NCBI GenBank assembly: GCA_015680685.1
Contig: MNCI01002923.1
Location: 466,872 to 530,871 of the forward strand
Length of the DNA: 64,000 nt
Direction: 5' to 3'
Source: Gnetum montanum
Lineage: Eukaryota > Streptophyta > Gnetopsida > Gnetales > Gnetaceae
Positions 48,011 through 60,426 of the stretch are shown here, piece by piece; the first letter of the stretch is position 1, and each line of letters begins with the position of its first letter. The notes below the pieces were generated by a model. That model had not been told where the DNA came from and ran no database searches. It saw only the letters and a list, made by a program, of their open reading frames with translations. Both the position numbers and the translations under genes were made by a program.

Positions 48011-50406
48011 ATGGATTCTGTATACGCAACCACTGCCGCTATGATCACCACCGACTCGGGTGCCACATCTGTGAATCCCATTGCCGTCACCAGACCAGCT
48101 TCCAGTGCCATAGGACCTCAGGGATCGTCACGTTGTTCATTAAGATTACAGGGCAAAGATCCTGCATTCACCGTCGTGACTCCTGAAGAATATAATTTTA
48201 TTTGCGTCAAGATCCAAGCAAAGCTTGCTCTTAGCCGAGCTAAGATGGAGGCAAAGAGAAACTATGAGCTGATCCATAGAGGGGGTCAAGATTTCACCCC
48301 TACAACCTATGACATTATTCCCCTGATTGAACATTATCATGAACTCCTGACCCAACTAGTTATGGCTAGGAGTCAGACTACACGGTCCATTCTAGAACCG
48401 CAAAATGGGAAGGAAGAGGAAGACAAATTTGTAGCCCAGTTTGAACACGCGGATTCATACCATACCCTCAGCCCCCATAGATACATAAATCCCCTATTTC
48501 CTCTCACTGGAGAAGCCTCTCATCTCAACTTAGTCACGAGAACTGAAACTCACATTCCTATCATCCCACAGGTCACTACGCAATCATCAGTCTTGCAAGT
48601 GCAAATACCATCTCAAAATAACATGGGGGCAGTCTCATCACCACGTGTAATCAGTATTCCGTCGGTGGTACCTGCGTCCATCGCACCCCATTTCATTCCC
48701 CAACTGCAACCTCATACTAAGCCCATAACCCACCCGGTGTAAACCTTATCGTTGCCGCCCCCTTCAAGGCACCAGATCACAACCACCGTTCAGCTGCAGT
48801 GATCCGTTCAAGAACCCACAGCTGGTCAGTGGATCATGCCTGTTGCGTAACATGATCAATCTGCGTTATACGGTGTCCAACCCTTGCACGTATCCACCAA
48901 ACATGCCCCACAGATAAACGCACAATATCCTTATAATTTCCATCCTACGCAGTTGGCAACGACCAAGTTCTCTGCTCAACTCAGTGGGTGGTGGTCTTCG
49001 TAGGCAGCTCCGTCCACAGGGATCCCCACTGCGCTGCCTGTCGACCAAGCCATCGCTCCATTTCCACTGCCTGGTACAACTTTTTCAGTTCAACCCCCTC
49101 CTTCTCCTACACAAACTCCTCCATCAACAAGCCTAGATCAAGCTTTTTCACTTATTCAGACCCTCACTGAGGAGGTTAAGCGCCTGAAAGCTGCTGGCTC
49201 TGATACCATACAAATCATGGATTTCTATCAAGATGATCCCATCAGTCCAGCAGTTCCTATGCTGTCGTTACCTCCGGGGATGTCCTTACCCCATTTTACT
49301 AAATATAATGGGGAAGGCGATCCTAATGCTCATCTTGTTACCTTCAGGTCCGAATCCTTGTTATTGCAGCAATGGCCCCATACAATCTTTCGTGTCTTTG
49401 CAATGTCTTTGGCAAGGAAAGCATTGGACTGGTATCGAGCGCTCCCTCGCTCTTCCATCTCAACCTTGGAAGAACTCTTAACACAATTTGTGACTCGCTT
49501 TAAATACAACTTAAAGCCAGAAGTGACGCTAGACCAACTTATGGGAGTGAAGTAAGATCCACTTGAATCAGTTCAAAAGTTTATACAGCGATGGAGTGCT
49601 ACTTTGAATGAAATCCGTGAGCCAATCACGGAAGCTCATTTGCTGGCTATTTTCAAAGGAATAGTTAACGACTTCATCAAGTCTAAGCTGTATTACCTTG
49701 CCCCTTGCTCCTTGAGTCAGGCTTTTGCCCAAACTATGAGCATCCAAGATGTTGCTGAGGCTAGCAAAGACCTGGCGTATGTGGCCTATAAAAATGCTAA
49801 CAATAAGGGTAAAGATAAGGGTAAAGCAATAACAATGACAGTAGCTACGTTGGTTGAGGGTGCTAAGAACAAGAATAACAAGAAGGCACCCACAGCGTCT
49901 GCTGAGACCATGGCTAGTGCAAGTAGCACCGGCCAAGACACATCTGCCCCTGAAAATCCCCCCAGCCAAAGCCAAACATCGAGCGTAAAGATCGTTCAAA
50001 ATATATAGCCCTGCCTATAAAACATTCGGAATTGTTGAAACAATTATTAGGGGCAGGCTACATTTAGAATAAGAAGGTATCTGAAGAAGCTCTGAAGCGT
50101 CACATGTGTCATTGTGAATTGCTGAAGAATTCTTCTTTAGCCCTACCTAACGAACCACCAGTTTCGAGGTCTTTTAGGCTGGACCATTTTTATGACTACC
50201 ATCAGTTGTGTGGTCATGACATCGATTACTGCTGGGCATTGAAAGACGACATTCAACAGATGATTGACGATGGTTCTTTGAAACTAGACGGCAGTAGTCT
50301 AGCGCGTCCTGAAAACCAGGTGTTGCATGTGTACAAGGATTCGTTAAATGCAAATAACGCACCATACACAATCAACGTGGTAAGTACGGATATCAACGTT
50401 GGTTAG
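48011..50406 (+). pseudogene. Element D gag, point-mutated
   Basis: The ATG at 48011 opens a frame that stays aligned to 50008 but is cut by five stops (48740, 48800, 48848, 49001, 49553). Basic N-terminal region, Pro/Gln-rich linker, then the retrotransposon gag capsid domain: YNGEGDPNAHLVTFR, ARKALDWYRALP, STLEELLTQFVTRF, IRFKYNL-like and KFIQRWS blocks (49290-49600). A Lys-rich tail (KGKDKGKA) follows. After a frameshift between 50008 and 50104 comes a Tat-type zinc knuckle, YDYHQLCGHDIDYCWALK (50194-50250), whose first cysteine is Tyr or Asp. Produces the virus-like particle core in this family. Confidence 0.8.
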
Positions 50407-51824
50407 GGAAGGTACCGCCTAAAAAACCCTTTGTTTTACGTGTACCTACCAGTTCACCCTAGGGGACAAGCTTTTCACCGGCAGTTAATGGCGTTTCGAG
50501 GCCACCCTTTGTTATTTGGGCACCTTCTCCAGCTTTAACTCAGCCTCGCATTAACAGTAAAGCCACGGCCACGTCTGCGCCTACCCCTAAGGTGCCTTTT
50601 ATCCTTAGGGTACCAAAATCACCGGCTGCTCCTTCTACGCAGGGGCAAGCTTCTAACCAAAACCACCAACTGCCACCAAATAAAAAAAGGGAAGGAGATG
50701 CATCGATCAATGCCACCTAAAACCACTCTATGCTAGGCTTCGCTAACCCCAGGCCCCTAGCCTTTGTACCTTCACCTGCACCTTATGGGCAGGATAAGGG
50801 TACAGAAACATAGCAACCTCCCCTCGGTAGAAAGAAAAATAACCCTCCGACTAACGCTATTCCACCTCGGGAGATTTGTCTCTTAGAGTGAATGGAAGAA
50901 GAGAGAGGGGATAAGCAACCCAGCCAAGAATGGGACCTCCTCAACATATTTACGCAAGTCAAACAGGCTCTGAAAGAGAAGAACACAACATTGAGCCTCT
51001 ATGACTTACTTATAATGTTTTAAAAGCATCGTGAGGCTATGGTCCATATGCTGACATCCATACCTGTGGATGAAGGCTTACCAGCGGAAGAGGAAGCGAT
51101 ACATGTTGTCATGTTTCCCCACGCCGCTGAGCGACCCAAACCAACCTCGTTGACCTTTCACGATGAATCCATTAAAGATGATCTTGAGAAAGGTCAAGTG
51201 ACAACAGAACCCATGTTTATCACCATCCGGGTTGGTCAACATCAAATTCGAAGGGTGCACGTTGATGATGGCGCGGCTACGAATGTCATCCCTTATCCTA
51301 TAATGGATAAGTTGGGTCTGGTTGACCAGATCATTCCTACAACAACATCGTGCCTAAGTTCATTCAACGAGGCATGAGTTCAAGTCAAGGGGACGGTGCA
51401 TATCGAATTTTTGGTGGGGGATCAATTCCCAACAGATGCCACATTCATCGTTGTCGAGGAGATGCCTGGTTTCGACTTGATTCTAGGGAGGTCCTGGCTA
51501 GCCCAACTAAGGGCAGTTTTGTCACCAATACACTAAGAGATACACCTACCTTACATAGGGGGAGAGGTAGTAATACATGGTGACGAAATAACCCCTAGGA
51601 CTGTCAATAATATTGAAGAAGAACGGGGTTCAGAGATCGAAACATCCGAAGATCAAACCCATGTCCGAATTCCTGAAAAAGCTAAAATGAATGATGACAG
51701 CCTAGCCTGGGCCGACCTACCATTTCAGGAAGATGGTATGGAAGAGTTAGGTTGCAAATCTCCCCACCCTTACACACCATTGAACGTAAAGGCCATTAAG
51801 AAACAATTATGGGCTAGCGATTGA
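50407..51824 (+). pseudogene. Element D proline-rich linker and protease, point-mutated
   Basis: A Pro/Ala/Thr-rich linker (50410-51000) leads into retropepsin. The frame is continuous from about 51039 to 51824 except TGA at 51375 and TAA near 51535. The active site VDDGAATNVIPYPIMDKLG (about 51260-51316) keeps D-x-G-A. The second signature GFDLILGRSWLAQ lies at 51472-51512. The linker NDDSLAWADLPFQ follows. The natural-looking stop at 51822 separates it from RT by about 5.1 kb, the space filled by the antisense gene; normally protease and RT are adjacent. Confidence 0.75.
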
Positions 51825-52053
51825 TCCAAGTGGTATTTGTGCGCATCATTACATTTTTACTAGTTTTCCATTTACGCTTATCAAATTTCATTATTAGTTT
51901 TCTTTAATATATACATACATATTTACGCTTTCTATCCATTACACCATTTACATTTTCCATTTTGCACCATTTACGCTCCTTGACTGTTATTAGTCACATT
52001 AGCACAATTACGCAGATATGTACATTTTTATCAATTACACTTCCAGACTTACG

Positions 52054-52195
52054 CAAATGGCCTGCAATGGCCTGAAATTAGTGATGGCTCGCAATGGCCT
52101 TAAACTAGCAAAGGCCCACAATGGCCTAAAACTAGCTAATCCATTTGTATCTTATGCAAACGCTACGTGATGGCCTGCAACGACCTTAAACTAGT
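52054..52195 (+). repeat. Short tandem repeat GATGGCYTGCAATGGCCTTAAACTAG
   Basis: Four to five imperfect units of about 28 bp between the protease and the 3' end of the antisense gene. A single similar block (GGTCCAAAAAGACCTTAAACTA) lies on the other side of that gene at about 56697-56718. Confidence 0.6.
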
Positions 52196-52389
52196 AATTC
52201 CATTCTACGGTCATAATAATGTAACCTATCTAAAGTCTTTAACAATTCTGTTTATGCTTTGTATAAATAAAGACATAAAATTAAACATAAAATAAATAAA
52301 AAGCCATAAACAAAATCTCATGAATAATCTTGCCAACATTCATATTGCCATTGTTCAATTTCATAAATAAAATCATGCGTAAATCACAA

Positions 52390-55300
52390 TTACGCATCCC
52401 CCCTAGTACCACTGTCACCCGTATCCCTTAGGTCCGCCTCTGACCCTAACAAATCATCCTCAAGTCGGCCGTCCCTTTTAGAGGGTATTCCTTCATGAGG
52501 AATGTCATCTTCACGTGGTCCTTGCACTAACACTGGCTCCACAGGAGGACAGTCTGTGTCATTATGCTCTTCTTCCTGTACTTGCTCCTCATCTTGTTTG
52601 CCTTCTTCATCCACTCCTTGTACCTATATACAATAAATAAATAAGCAAAAGCCATGATAGGATGAATCAGATAATTTAAATTCAATAACAACACCCAAAC
52701 TTACTCGTGATGGTCCTGCATCCGCAGCAAAGGGGAGTTGATCTAAATTGACCCATAGGCATTGCATAATTTCATCCTAGATCAACTCAGACCAAACTCC
52801 ATTCCCTAGATTAGTTCCAGCCTTCACCTTCCCTTTCTCCACACTAGTCCATCGGGGTGGTTCAGGGAAGAAAGTAGGGACTGTAGTCTCTTCTCTAGGA
52901 AGAGTAATTTCCCTTTCCAGAGACGCGCTTACCGTCACCTGCTCTTGGAACTTCTCAAAGGCCTTAGATGCGTCAATGACATCGAGGAATATTCGCAAGG
53001 ATTGAGCTTTGATGGCAGAATCTCGATAGTGCTGACGATAAGCGATACTTTCTTTCTACCCCCATTCTTGGACACTTGCGCAAAAGTCCTTTCAGTCCTA
53101 GTTCTTCTGGGCCAAGAGCTCTATTTGCATCCTTTGCTCTACCAATTTGCAACTAGTTTGCACGCTGTTCCTGACCGCTGTCCAATAGAGAGTGTAGTCA
53201 ATAAGAGCTGTACGCCAGTCCTCTTCATCTATTCCTTGCTCCTGTAGGAATTCACATCACAATTTTAAGTCTCTAACCTCTTTGGCCAGAGACACCTTTT
53301 CCTTCTCTGACCTCTGCAGCTTCTTCTAGAGGTCTTCATTGACGTTTTGACTCTCCCACAAGGAGCGGGTCGAGCGTAACACACATTTACGCATTTCCTC
53401 ATAAATGTTGCATGGCACGACTGCCCCATCCGATGAAGGCTCCACTATGTCCAGGACAATGGGCTGTGTAGGGTCCCATTGAAGGCGAGCTTCCTGATAA
53501 CAAATATTATCAAACGTAAATAAAACATTATAACTTTATAATAAAATAAATGTACTATAGCCATAACATACCAGCCCCAGGATCGACGCGCTCGAGGCGC
53601 TCGATCATATCGCTGACAACGCCTTCCATGAAGGCAAACTTATCAGGAAATTTCCCCCACGCTCTGCTTACAACGACGGACGTGGATGCACCTTGTTCAT
53701 CTGTAGCGTAATTAAGTCAAAATTTCTAGTTATTAACAAAATTCCTTAAAAATTCTAATACGCTGATTACCTCTGCCTATTACAGTGGGGAGTGCGTCAA
53801 CATTTTTTGCCTCCTATCCCTCCTCACGCACAAGGGTCTGTGCATCACTTATTCTAACAGCCGGGGCCTCTTCTTCCAAAACTGGGGCCCATTCCCCACG
53901 CCGTAATACCATTGCCCCTGTTTCAGGGGTCAACCACTCCGTAGGTCTCTCTGTTCATGCCACATAACACATTTAAACAATTCAAAATACCCAGAATAAA
54001 GCTGCATAATACAATAATTACCATAACTTTCACTACATCTTTACACTTACCAGGCGGAGGTTTACTCCGCTGAACCCTGACTTGCAAAGTTTTGCCTATG
54101 CCACTTGCTGGTTCCACAGGGGCCTCAGTTAGGCGAGGCCTTTTACACTGAACCGAGGCATCTACTATCTCTGCAGCTAGGCACTTTCCCCACGACGCGT
54201 CACTGGTGTAAGTGGGAACCACCCCACCTATGCTGTCAGGGCCCTGCACTCGAGGCGCTGCCAAATTCCTAGTCGTTATAGACAAAGACTTCCCAATTCC
54301 TTTTGGAGGATCCTGTGCTCGGGCAGTGCCAAAAATATGGGAAATCCAAGGTTTGGATAGCTGGTCTCGATCTTGCTGCACCCATACCCCATTCCTCTGG
54401 ACAACCAAAATTCGGCAAAACGCTGAAGGCAAGCTATGAAGAAGGTGAAATGCACACTAAAACGAGACTCAAGCTTTTGGCGAAGCCTGATCATTTCAGT
54501 GCGTAACCCCTTAGCGAAATAGCTTGCCTAGTCAAACTGATTCCCTTCCTCCATCACCTCCCGCATGATATAGGCCTATTCTATAGTAAAGAACCTCCCC
54601 TGCAAGAGTGTTTTGGGGAAAGCCTAGGCCCGGAAGAGGGGATAGATAGTCTTGAGGACCTCTAATTCAATCTTTTCACAAGGGATCCCCTTGGTTTCCT
54701 TCTTGGTCCCTAGCCACTCCTCCAGCTCTTCCTGACATTTGACACTCCTCCTCGACTTTTCCTCTATGGGAAGACCATCAGAGGAGACGTCGAAGAGGTC
54801 AGTAAATAGCTGAGCGTTGATATCAAAATTTACATGCATGTGATGCACGCACGTGCAAAAACGCTCAGCTCCCTCGCTGAAGGAGTTAACCAGGGTTAAC
54901 ATTTCATTGGTGGGGACATCAGGGATTACAACCAGAAATAAATGCATTAGCCTCGCTTCCCGTAGTTTTGTGACCAACGCAACTGGGGCTGCTGCATGGC
55001 TGAGCCAACATTGTGCCTCTTTTATGTCGCCATAACGGAAGAGAAGGGTATTTGCCTCGCGACCGGAAATCGTGATGGTAATCTCCCGAGATTCCCTGAT
55101 TGATGACACAAGGCACATGTCAAGATAGCGAAAACACTGTTATGCAACATTTCAAAACAAAACAAAAACAATATAATATATTGTAACTAATAACAATAAC
55201 GAAACCTTACCAGGTCCAAATGGTAAAGGAAATGGAGGAAGTTTCCTCTGCACGTCCGCGAGGGTAAGGGGTGGGTTCAAAGTCCGTTCTTCATGTAACC

Positions 55301-56431
55301 ACTCGAGATTCTGATAATTTTTGAAGGAATCAGCATAACGGGTGGGATACTCATGAATGTCGAAGGGCATCTGCCCCATTACACCGGTGCGTATGTTGCT
55401 AGTGGATGTAAACTTCTTTATCGCTGTTTCAGTCCAAGTCAATGTATCATTATTGCCTACTAACCCATTTTCGTTGATGAAAAACTTGTATCATATAACA
55501 CATTACTATCCTATGCTTTGCAAATTCAGACATTAGAAACATAATGATAATACTACCAGTAAAATAACTTACCTGCCCGAATAATACACTATGCCTGGTG
55601 GATTCTGAAAATAAGTCGAGACATGACGAGCCACGAACAAAGTATTGTACGCATGATAACAGCTAAATCTGGCCATTTCCCAGATCCAACTTAAACACCT
55701 TAATCCTCTAGCGCTAAGTTCACAGTCTTGGGGATGCCTAGTATCAATAGCCCCATCTGTTAAGAAAGCCAGGACACCCTGCGTAGAACCCACTAACAGA
55801 TGTGCCAAAATAGCGTCAGCCACATCCCCTGACAAATGCGACCACACAATAATATTGTAATTACGCAGCAAGAACTGTAGAAACTCCAATGCACCCTTTC
55901 GGAACCATATAGCCTTCCCCTGTAACCGAGTCTGAGGGGGAGGAACATTGGGTACGATAGGGTTTATACAATATAAAACCCTGACTATATCCAAGACGAT
56001 TAGGATAGGTTTCAACATGATACTATACAAAAAATAAATGCGTTACCACCTAGATTCTGATTGCATGCTTAAATTATAAGAAAATTTACAAAATTACGCT
56101 CTAGCCATACAGCCAAAATTACCTAAACCCTTGTAACAGTACAAGGTTTGTCTCAAACAATGGCGATAGACGCAATACTATTGTATAAACCCTCGTTTTA
56201 ACGTAAGGTCTACAACATAAAACTCTAATTTATGTAGATGAAGAAAAAAGAATAAACACACGAAGAGAAGCATATCATCAAAAGAAATATGAATAAGCAA
56301 GGGATGACCTACCAATTTAGAGGTGTAGCGTCTCTCACTTCGACCAAGGCCTGCGAAGCATGCTGCAGGCTCCCTTGTACTTCGTCGATTTTTGCCAATT
56401 TAGTGTTCTTCCCTCTTACTTTTGACTCCAT
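52390..56431 (-). pseudogene. Antisense intron-containing gene inside element D, HAD/FCP1-like N-terminus
   Basis: Exons on the minus strand as I place them: 56431-56313, 56022-55573, 55484-55211, 55136-54051, 53950-53771, 53700-53572, 53493-52705, 52623-52390. All introns have GT-AG ends (donors GTAGGT, GTAAGT, GTAAGG, GTAAGT, GTAATC, GTATGT, GTAAGT) and are 70-290 bp and AT-rich. The frame is kept at junctions 1/2, 4/5, 5/6 and 7/8; it is off at 2/3, 3/4 and 6/7, so small indels or misplaced sites exist. Exon 2 reads ILIVLDIVRVLYC, then KAIWFRKGALEFLQFLLRNYNIIVWS and GDVADAILAHLL, the layout of the FCP1/NLI-interacting HAD phosphatase domain; the second acidic residue of motif I is replaced, so catalysis is doubtful. 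Exon 4 is long and unrecognised, exon 7 is coiled-coil-like (KLQRSEKEKVSLAKEVRDLKL), and exon 8 is acidic and ends at 52390. Several CAG-to-TAG stops, three in exon 4. Host gene capture is my inference. Confidence 0.6.
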
Positions 56432-56929
56432 TGTTACAGTCCTTCACATCTTCACACCTTCACACCTTCACAAATAACACGCTGCAATCTTTTGCTCTTT
56501 CTCGTTCTCTCTGTGATAGCTGAGAATTCAAATTCGCGATAGCCAACAACTTGTTTTCAATAAGAACTGCCTACTTATATGCAAAATTAATCGACTTGAC
56601 GCCCGATTTCAGCGAGACTTGCCCAAATGCTGGTGTCAGTATGAGTTAGAACCTAAAAATTAAGGCATTAATTGTGACAGATACCGCATGCATTACGGTC
56701 CAAAAAGACCTTAAACTACTGCATCTTATCTCCTCGTAATCAGGTCGTATTAATTACAGACTGTTCACGAAATTCAAAATTTAGTTAGCTTCTTACGCTC
56801 AGCAATGTCACATCACATCCTTTTTCTTTTTAAACTAAACCAAGCGTTATTCATTAAATACTTATCGTATCTAACTTAGCACTCTTCTAATTACTTTTGT
56901 ATTTGAGAATTTTGTAGGACAGTTGACAA

Positions 56930-59900
56930 ATGGACGAAACTTTATCTATGCTCTTAGTTTTAATAGTCCTACACGGGGAAATCATTAGACAACTTGATCC
57001 CACATTAGTAGAAACTAACCTTGCCCTCGATGACGCAACCATAGCCATGTCGGAAACATCTCTAGACTGGCCAGAATAATCGACGTGTATGCTAGACCTG
57101 GAAGCTGGAGATGTAACCGAAGACCCCCTTTACGAGGTCTCTGTGGTTACGCATAAAGGTGAGACTAAAACTCTTAAGGTTAGTTCTTTACTAGACCAAA
57201 AGACACATGACAACATAAAATAGGTCATCCAGAACAACATCACAGTGTTTGCATGGTCATACGAAGATATGCCGGGACTAGACCTAAGGTTAATACAACA
57301 CAACATAATCCTAGATCCCCATATCAAAGCAGTTAGACAGAAAGCATGAAAGATTAAGCCAGAAGTCGCGCTAGCAGTACGTGATGAGATCACTAAACTG
57401 TACCAGGCTGGTTTTATTCGCGCGGTCGATTACTCAGATTGGATATCTAACATTGTAGTTGTTCCTAAAAAGACCGGAGGGATACGTATCTGCATAGACT
57501 TCTGAGACTTGAACAAAGCTACAATCAAAGATAATTTCCCATTACCGAGTATCGACCAACTAGTGGATACAACTGCTGGGCATGCGCTTTTATCCTTGAT
57601 TGATGGCTTCTCAGGCTATAATCAAATACGCATCAACCCAGAACACCAGTTGACAATGACATTCATGACACCTTGGGGGACCTTTTGTTACACAAGGATG
57701 CCTTTTAGGTTAAAAAATGCCAGAGCTACGTATCAACGAGCTATGACATATATCTTTAGCGATTACCTCATAGGGAGACTGAATGATTATGTTGACGATA
57801 TAGCTGTTAAGTCTATAAGGTCAGAAGATCATTCGAAGGATTTGGAGTTAGTTCTTAAAAGATGCTCTAAATACGATCTCCGGCTCAACCCAAAAAAGTG
57901 CGTATTCAGAATCAAAACCGGACACATGCTGGGATTTGTGATATTGGAAACTGGTATATGAGTAGATCCTGACAAAGTCAAGGCCATTGTTGAATTGACA
58001 CCCCCTACAAATCTCAAGAAATTGTGCAAATTGAAAGGGAGGTTACAGTTTATTAGGCGGTTCATCTCGAGATTAACCAATAAATTACACCCTATGCAAA
58101 ATTTGCTTAAAAAGGGGGTTAATTTTGAATGGACAGACGATTGTCAGCGTGTGTTTGATAGCTTGAAGCAAGAGCTTCAACGCTTGCCAACAGTTTTCCC
58201 ACCGCAAAGGGATCAACCATTTTACATTTACCTCGCAACATTAGACGTAGCCTTAGCTGCATTACTCTATCAAAAGAGGGATGATGGGTCGGAAGTACCC
58301 ATCTACTACTTGAGTCATGCTCTATGTGCATATGAAATGAGGTATAACGAAGTAGAGTGTAATTATTTGGTGTTAGTATTTACACTCAAGAAGTGTAGAC
58401 ATTATCTCTTCCGTAGCCAGGTCAACATTATCTACAAAAATAACATCCTTAGGGCCATTACGTATAATCTGTATGAAAGTAGTAACATAGCTCGTTAGAA
58501 AGCTATCATGGCAAAATTCGATCTGCATTACATTGGTCAATCTTCTACGAAAGGCTAAGCGATAGTTGAGAAATTAATAACATTGCTAATTGACAGTCAG
58601 GCAACCATAGAGCCTGAATTTCCAGATGAGCATTTACATAGTCTAAGCCCTGTCCTAACAGGCCCCAAAGCAATGTTATATTTCGACGGAGCTTCAACCG
58701 TTAGAGGTGGCAGTGCCGCCACATTCATTACGCTATCACCTAAGGATGTGCATCTTCACGCTTATCGCTTGACCTTTCCCTGTATGAACAACATGGCAGA
58801 ATACGAGGGGCTCCTTAGGGGATTATTAACAGCCAGAGAGCTTGATGTTCGAAACCTGACAATTAGGGGTGATTCGATGCTTGTTATAAATCAAATCACA
58901 AGAGTCTACGCTTGCAAAGCTACACATTTACAGCCCTACTGCGATATGGCTAAAGATCTTCTGAAGCGGTTCACAACCATCGATGCCCAACACATGCCAC
59001 GAAATGATAACACACTGGCCGATGCATTGGCTACATTAGCTTTAAACCTGCCATCACACCTACTCGACACTTGTCTCGCCTTAATAACAGATTGTATAGG
59101 TCCTATCATTCAGGCGGTGCAAATATCTTCACTGCTCGAGGATAGAACGCCAGAGTGGTATGACAACATTAAAACCTACCTCCTGCAAGGCGAGCCACCA
59201 CACAAGTTAACACGTGCATAAAAAGATGCAATTCGCAAGCAAGCTAGGCAGTATGTCATCATAGGAGATAGTACTCTTTGTAGACGCTCTTTTGATGGAG
59301 TGCTGCTTACTTGCGTTACAAAGACCAAGCACAACGTATAGTTGATGAGGTTCACGAGGGATTATGCGGAGGACACGTAGCACCACGAGCTATGGCTGCT
59401 AAAATCCATTGCTTAGGGTATTATTGGCCGTACATGGAAAAATATTATCTTACAAAGGTTAAAACGTGTGACACGTGTCAACGTTATGCAAACCTTATAC
59501 ACGTGTCTTCTACAGAACTACACACGACTCAGATAACATGGCCCTTTCAATGATGGGGACTAGACATTATAGGACCTATCACACCAAAATCTTCCGTAGG
59601 TCATAGCTTCATAATCACCGCTACTGAGTATTTCACGAAGTGGGTAGAAGCCATTCCTTTGCAGAAGATCACGTCTCAACAGATCTGTCATTTCATTCTA
59701 GATAACATTGTAACCAGATTTGGTCTCCTGATGATTATCATGACCGACAATGGGCCACAATTTAGTAGTACGGAAACCAAATCTTTCTGTGATAGCCTTA
59801 GTATCAAACAATATTTTTCCTCGTCTTATTACCCGCGAGTGAATGGTCAAGCTAAAGCAACAAATAAATTCATTATCAACCTGCTTAAGAAAATGCTCAG

Positions 59901-60396
59901 CAACAACAAGAGACGGTGGCATGAAAAGATCCTCTATGTGCTATGGGCGTATCATACTACATGCAGGACGGCTACAGATAGTACACCCTATAGCCTAGTC
60001 TATGGATCTAAGGTGGTGCTGCCCCTCGAATTACAAGTTCCTTCTCTAAGAATGGTCCTCTCCACAATTATAAATGAGGCTCAACACACTGAGTCTCGGA
60101 TCATGGATTTGGATTCAGTAGAAGAGAAGTGGATACAGATGGTTGATACAATTGAAAAGTATCAAGATAAGCAGAGGTAGAAGCATCGCCATAATCTTCA
60201 ACAACGTCCAGTTAAGAAGGGAGATTTGGTTCTCAAGGCCGTTCCCGAACCAGTAGGCAAATTTTTTGCAAACTGGGAGGGGCCTTTCTTGGTAGTAGAT
60301 GTGTATGGTAACGGTGCATTCAAGCTAGTAGATATCAACGACAATGAGTTACTGAATCTTGTGAATCATATATATCTGAAGCGGTACTACATCTAG
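56930..60396 (+). pseudogene. Element D pol: RT, RNase H, archaeal-type RNase H, integrase; point-mutated
   Basis: One frame from the ATG at 56930 to about 59310, then a one-base shift to the frame ending at 60396. RT: FAWSYEDMPG, KLYQAGFIRAV, GGIRICIDF, DNFPLPSIDQLVD, DGFSGYNQI, and YVDD intact at 57788-57799. Ty3 RNase H: 58130-58480. Archaeal-type RNase H: 58676-59040 (YFDGAS, NNMAEYEGLLRGL, GDSMLVINQI, RNDNTLADALA), diagnostic of Tat. Integrase: zinc motif H-H-C-C intact (59340-59490), core Asp at 59563 and 59746, but the catalytic Glu codon at 59854 is AAA (Lys), spacing D-35-x preserved. C-terminal domain to TAG at 60394. In-frame stops: near 57077, 57221, 57347, 57503, 57959, 58498, 58556, 59219, 59551, 60178. 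Not functional as it stands. Confidence 0.85.
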
Positions 60397-60426
60397 CTGC
60401 ATATCTAGTGTTAACATCAGGTATGG

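Noticed and set aside
49568-49999. Minus-strand frame of 143 codons
   Set aside because: Antisense shadow of element D gag.
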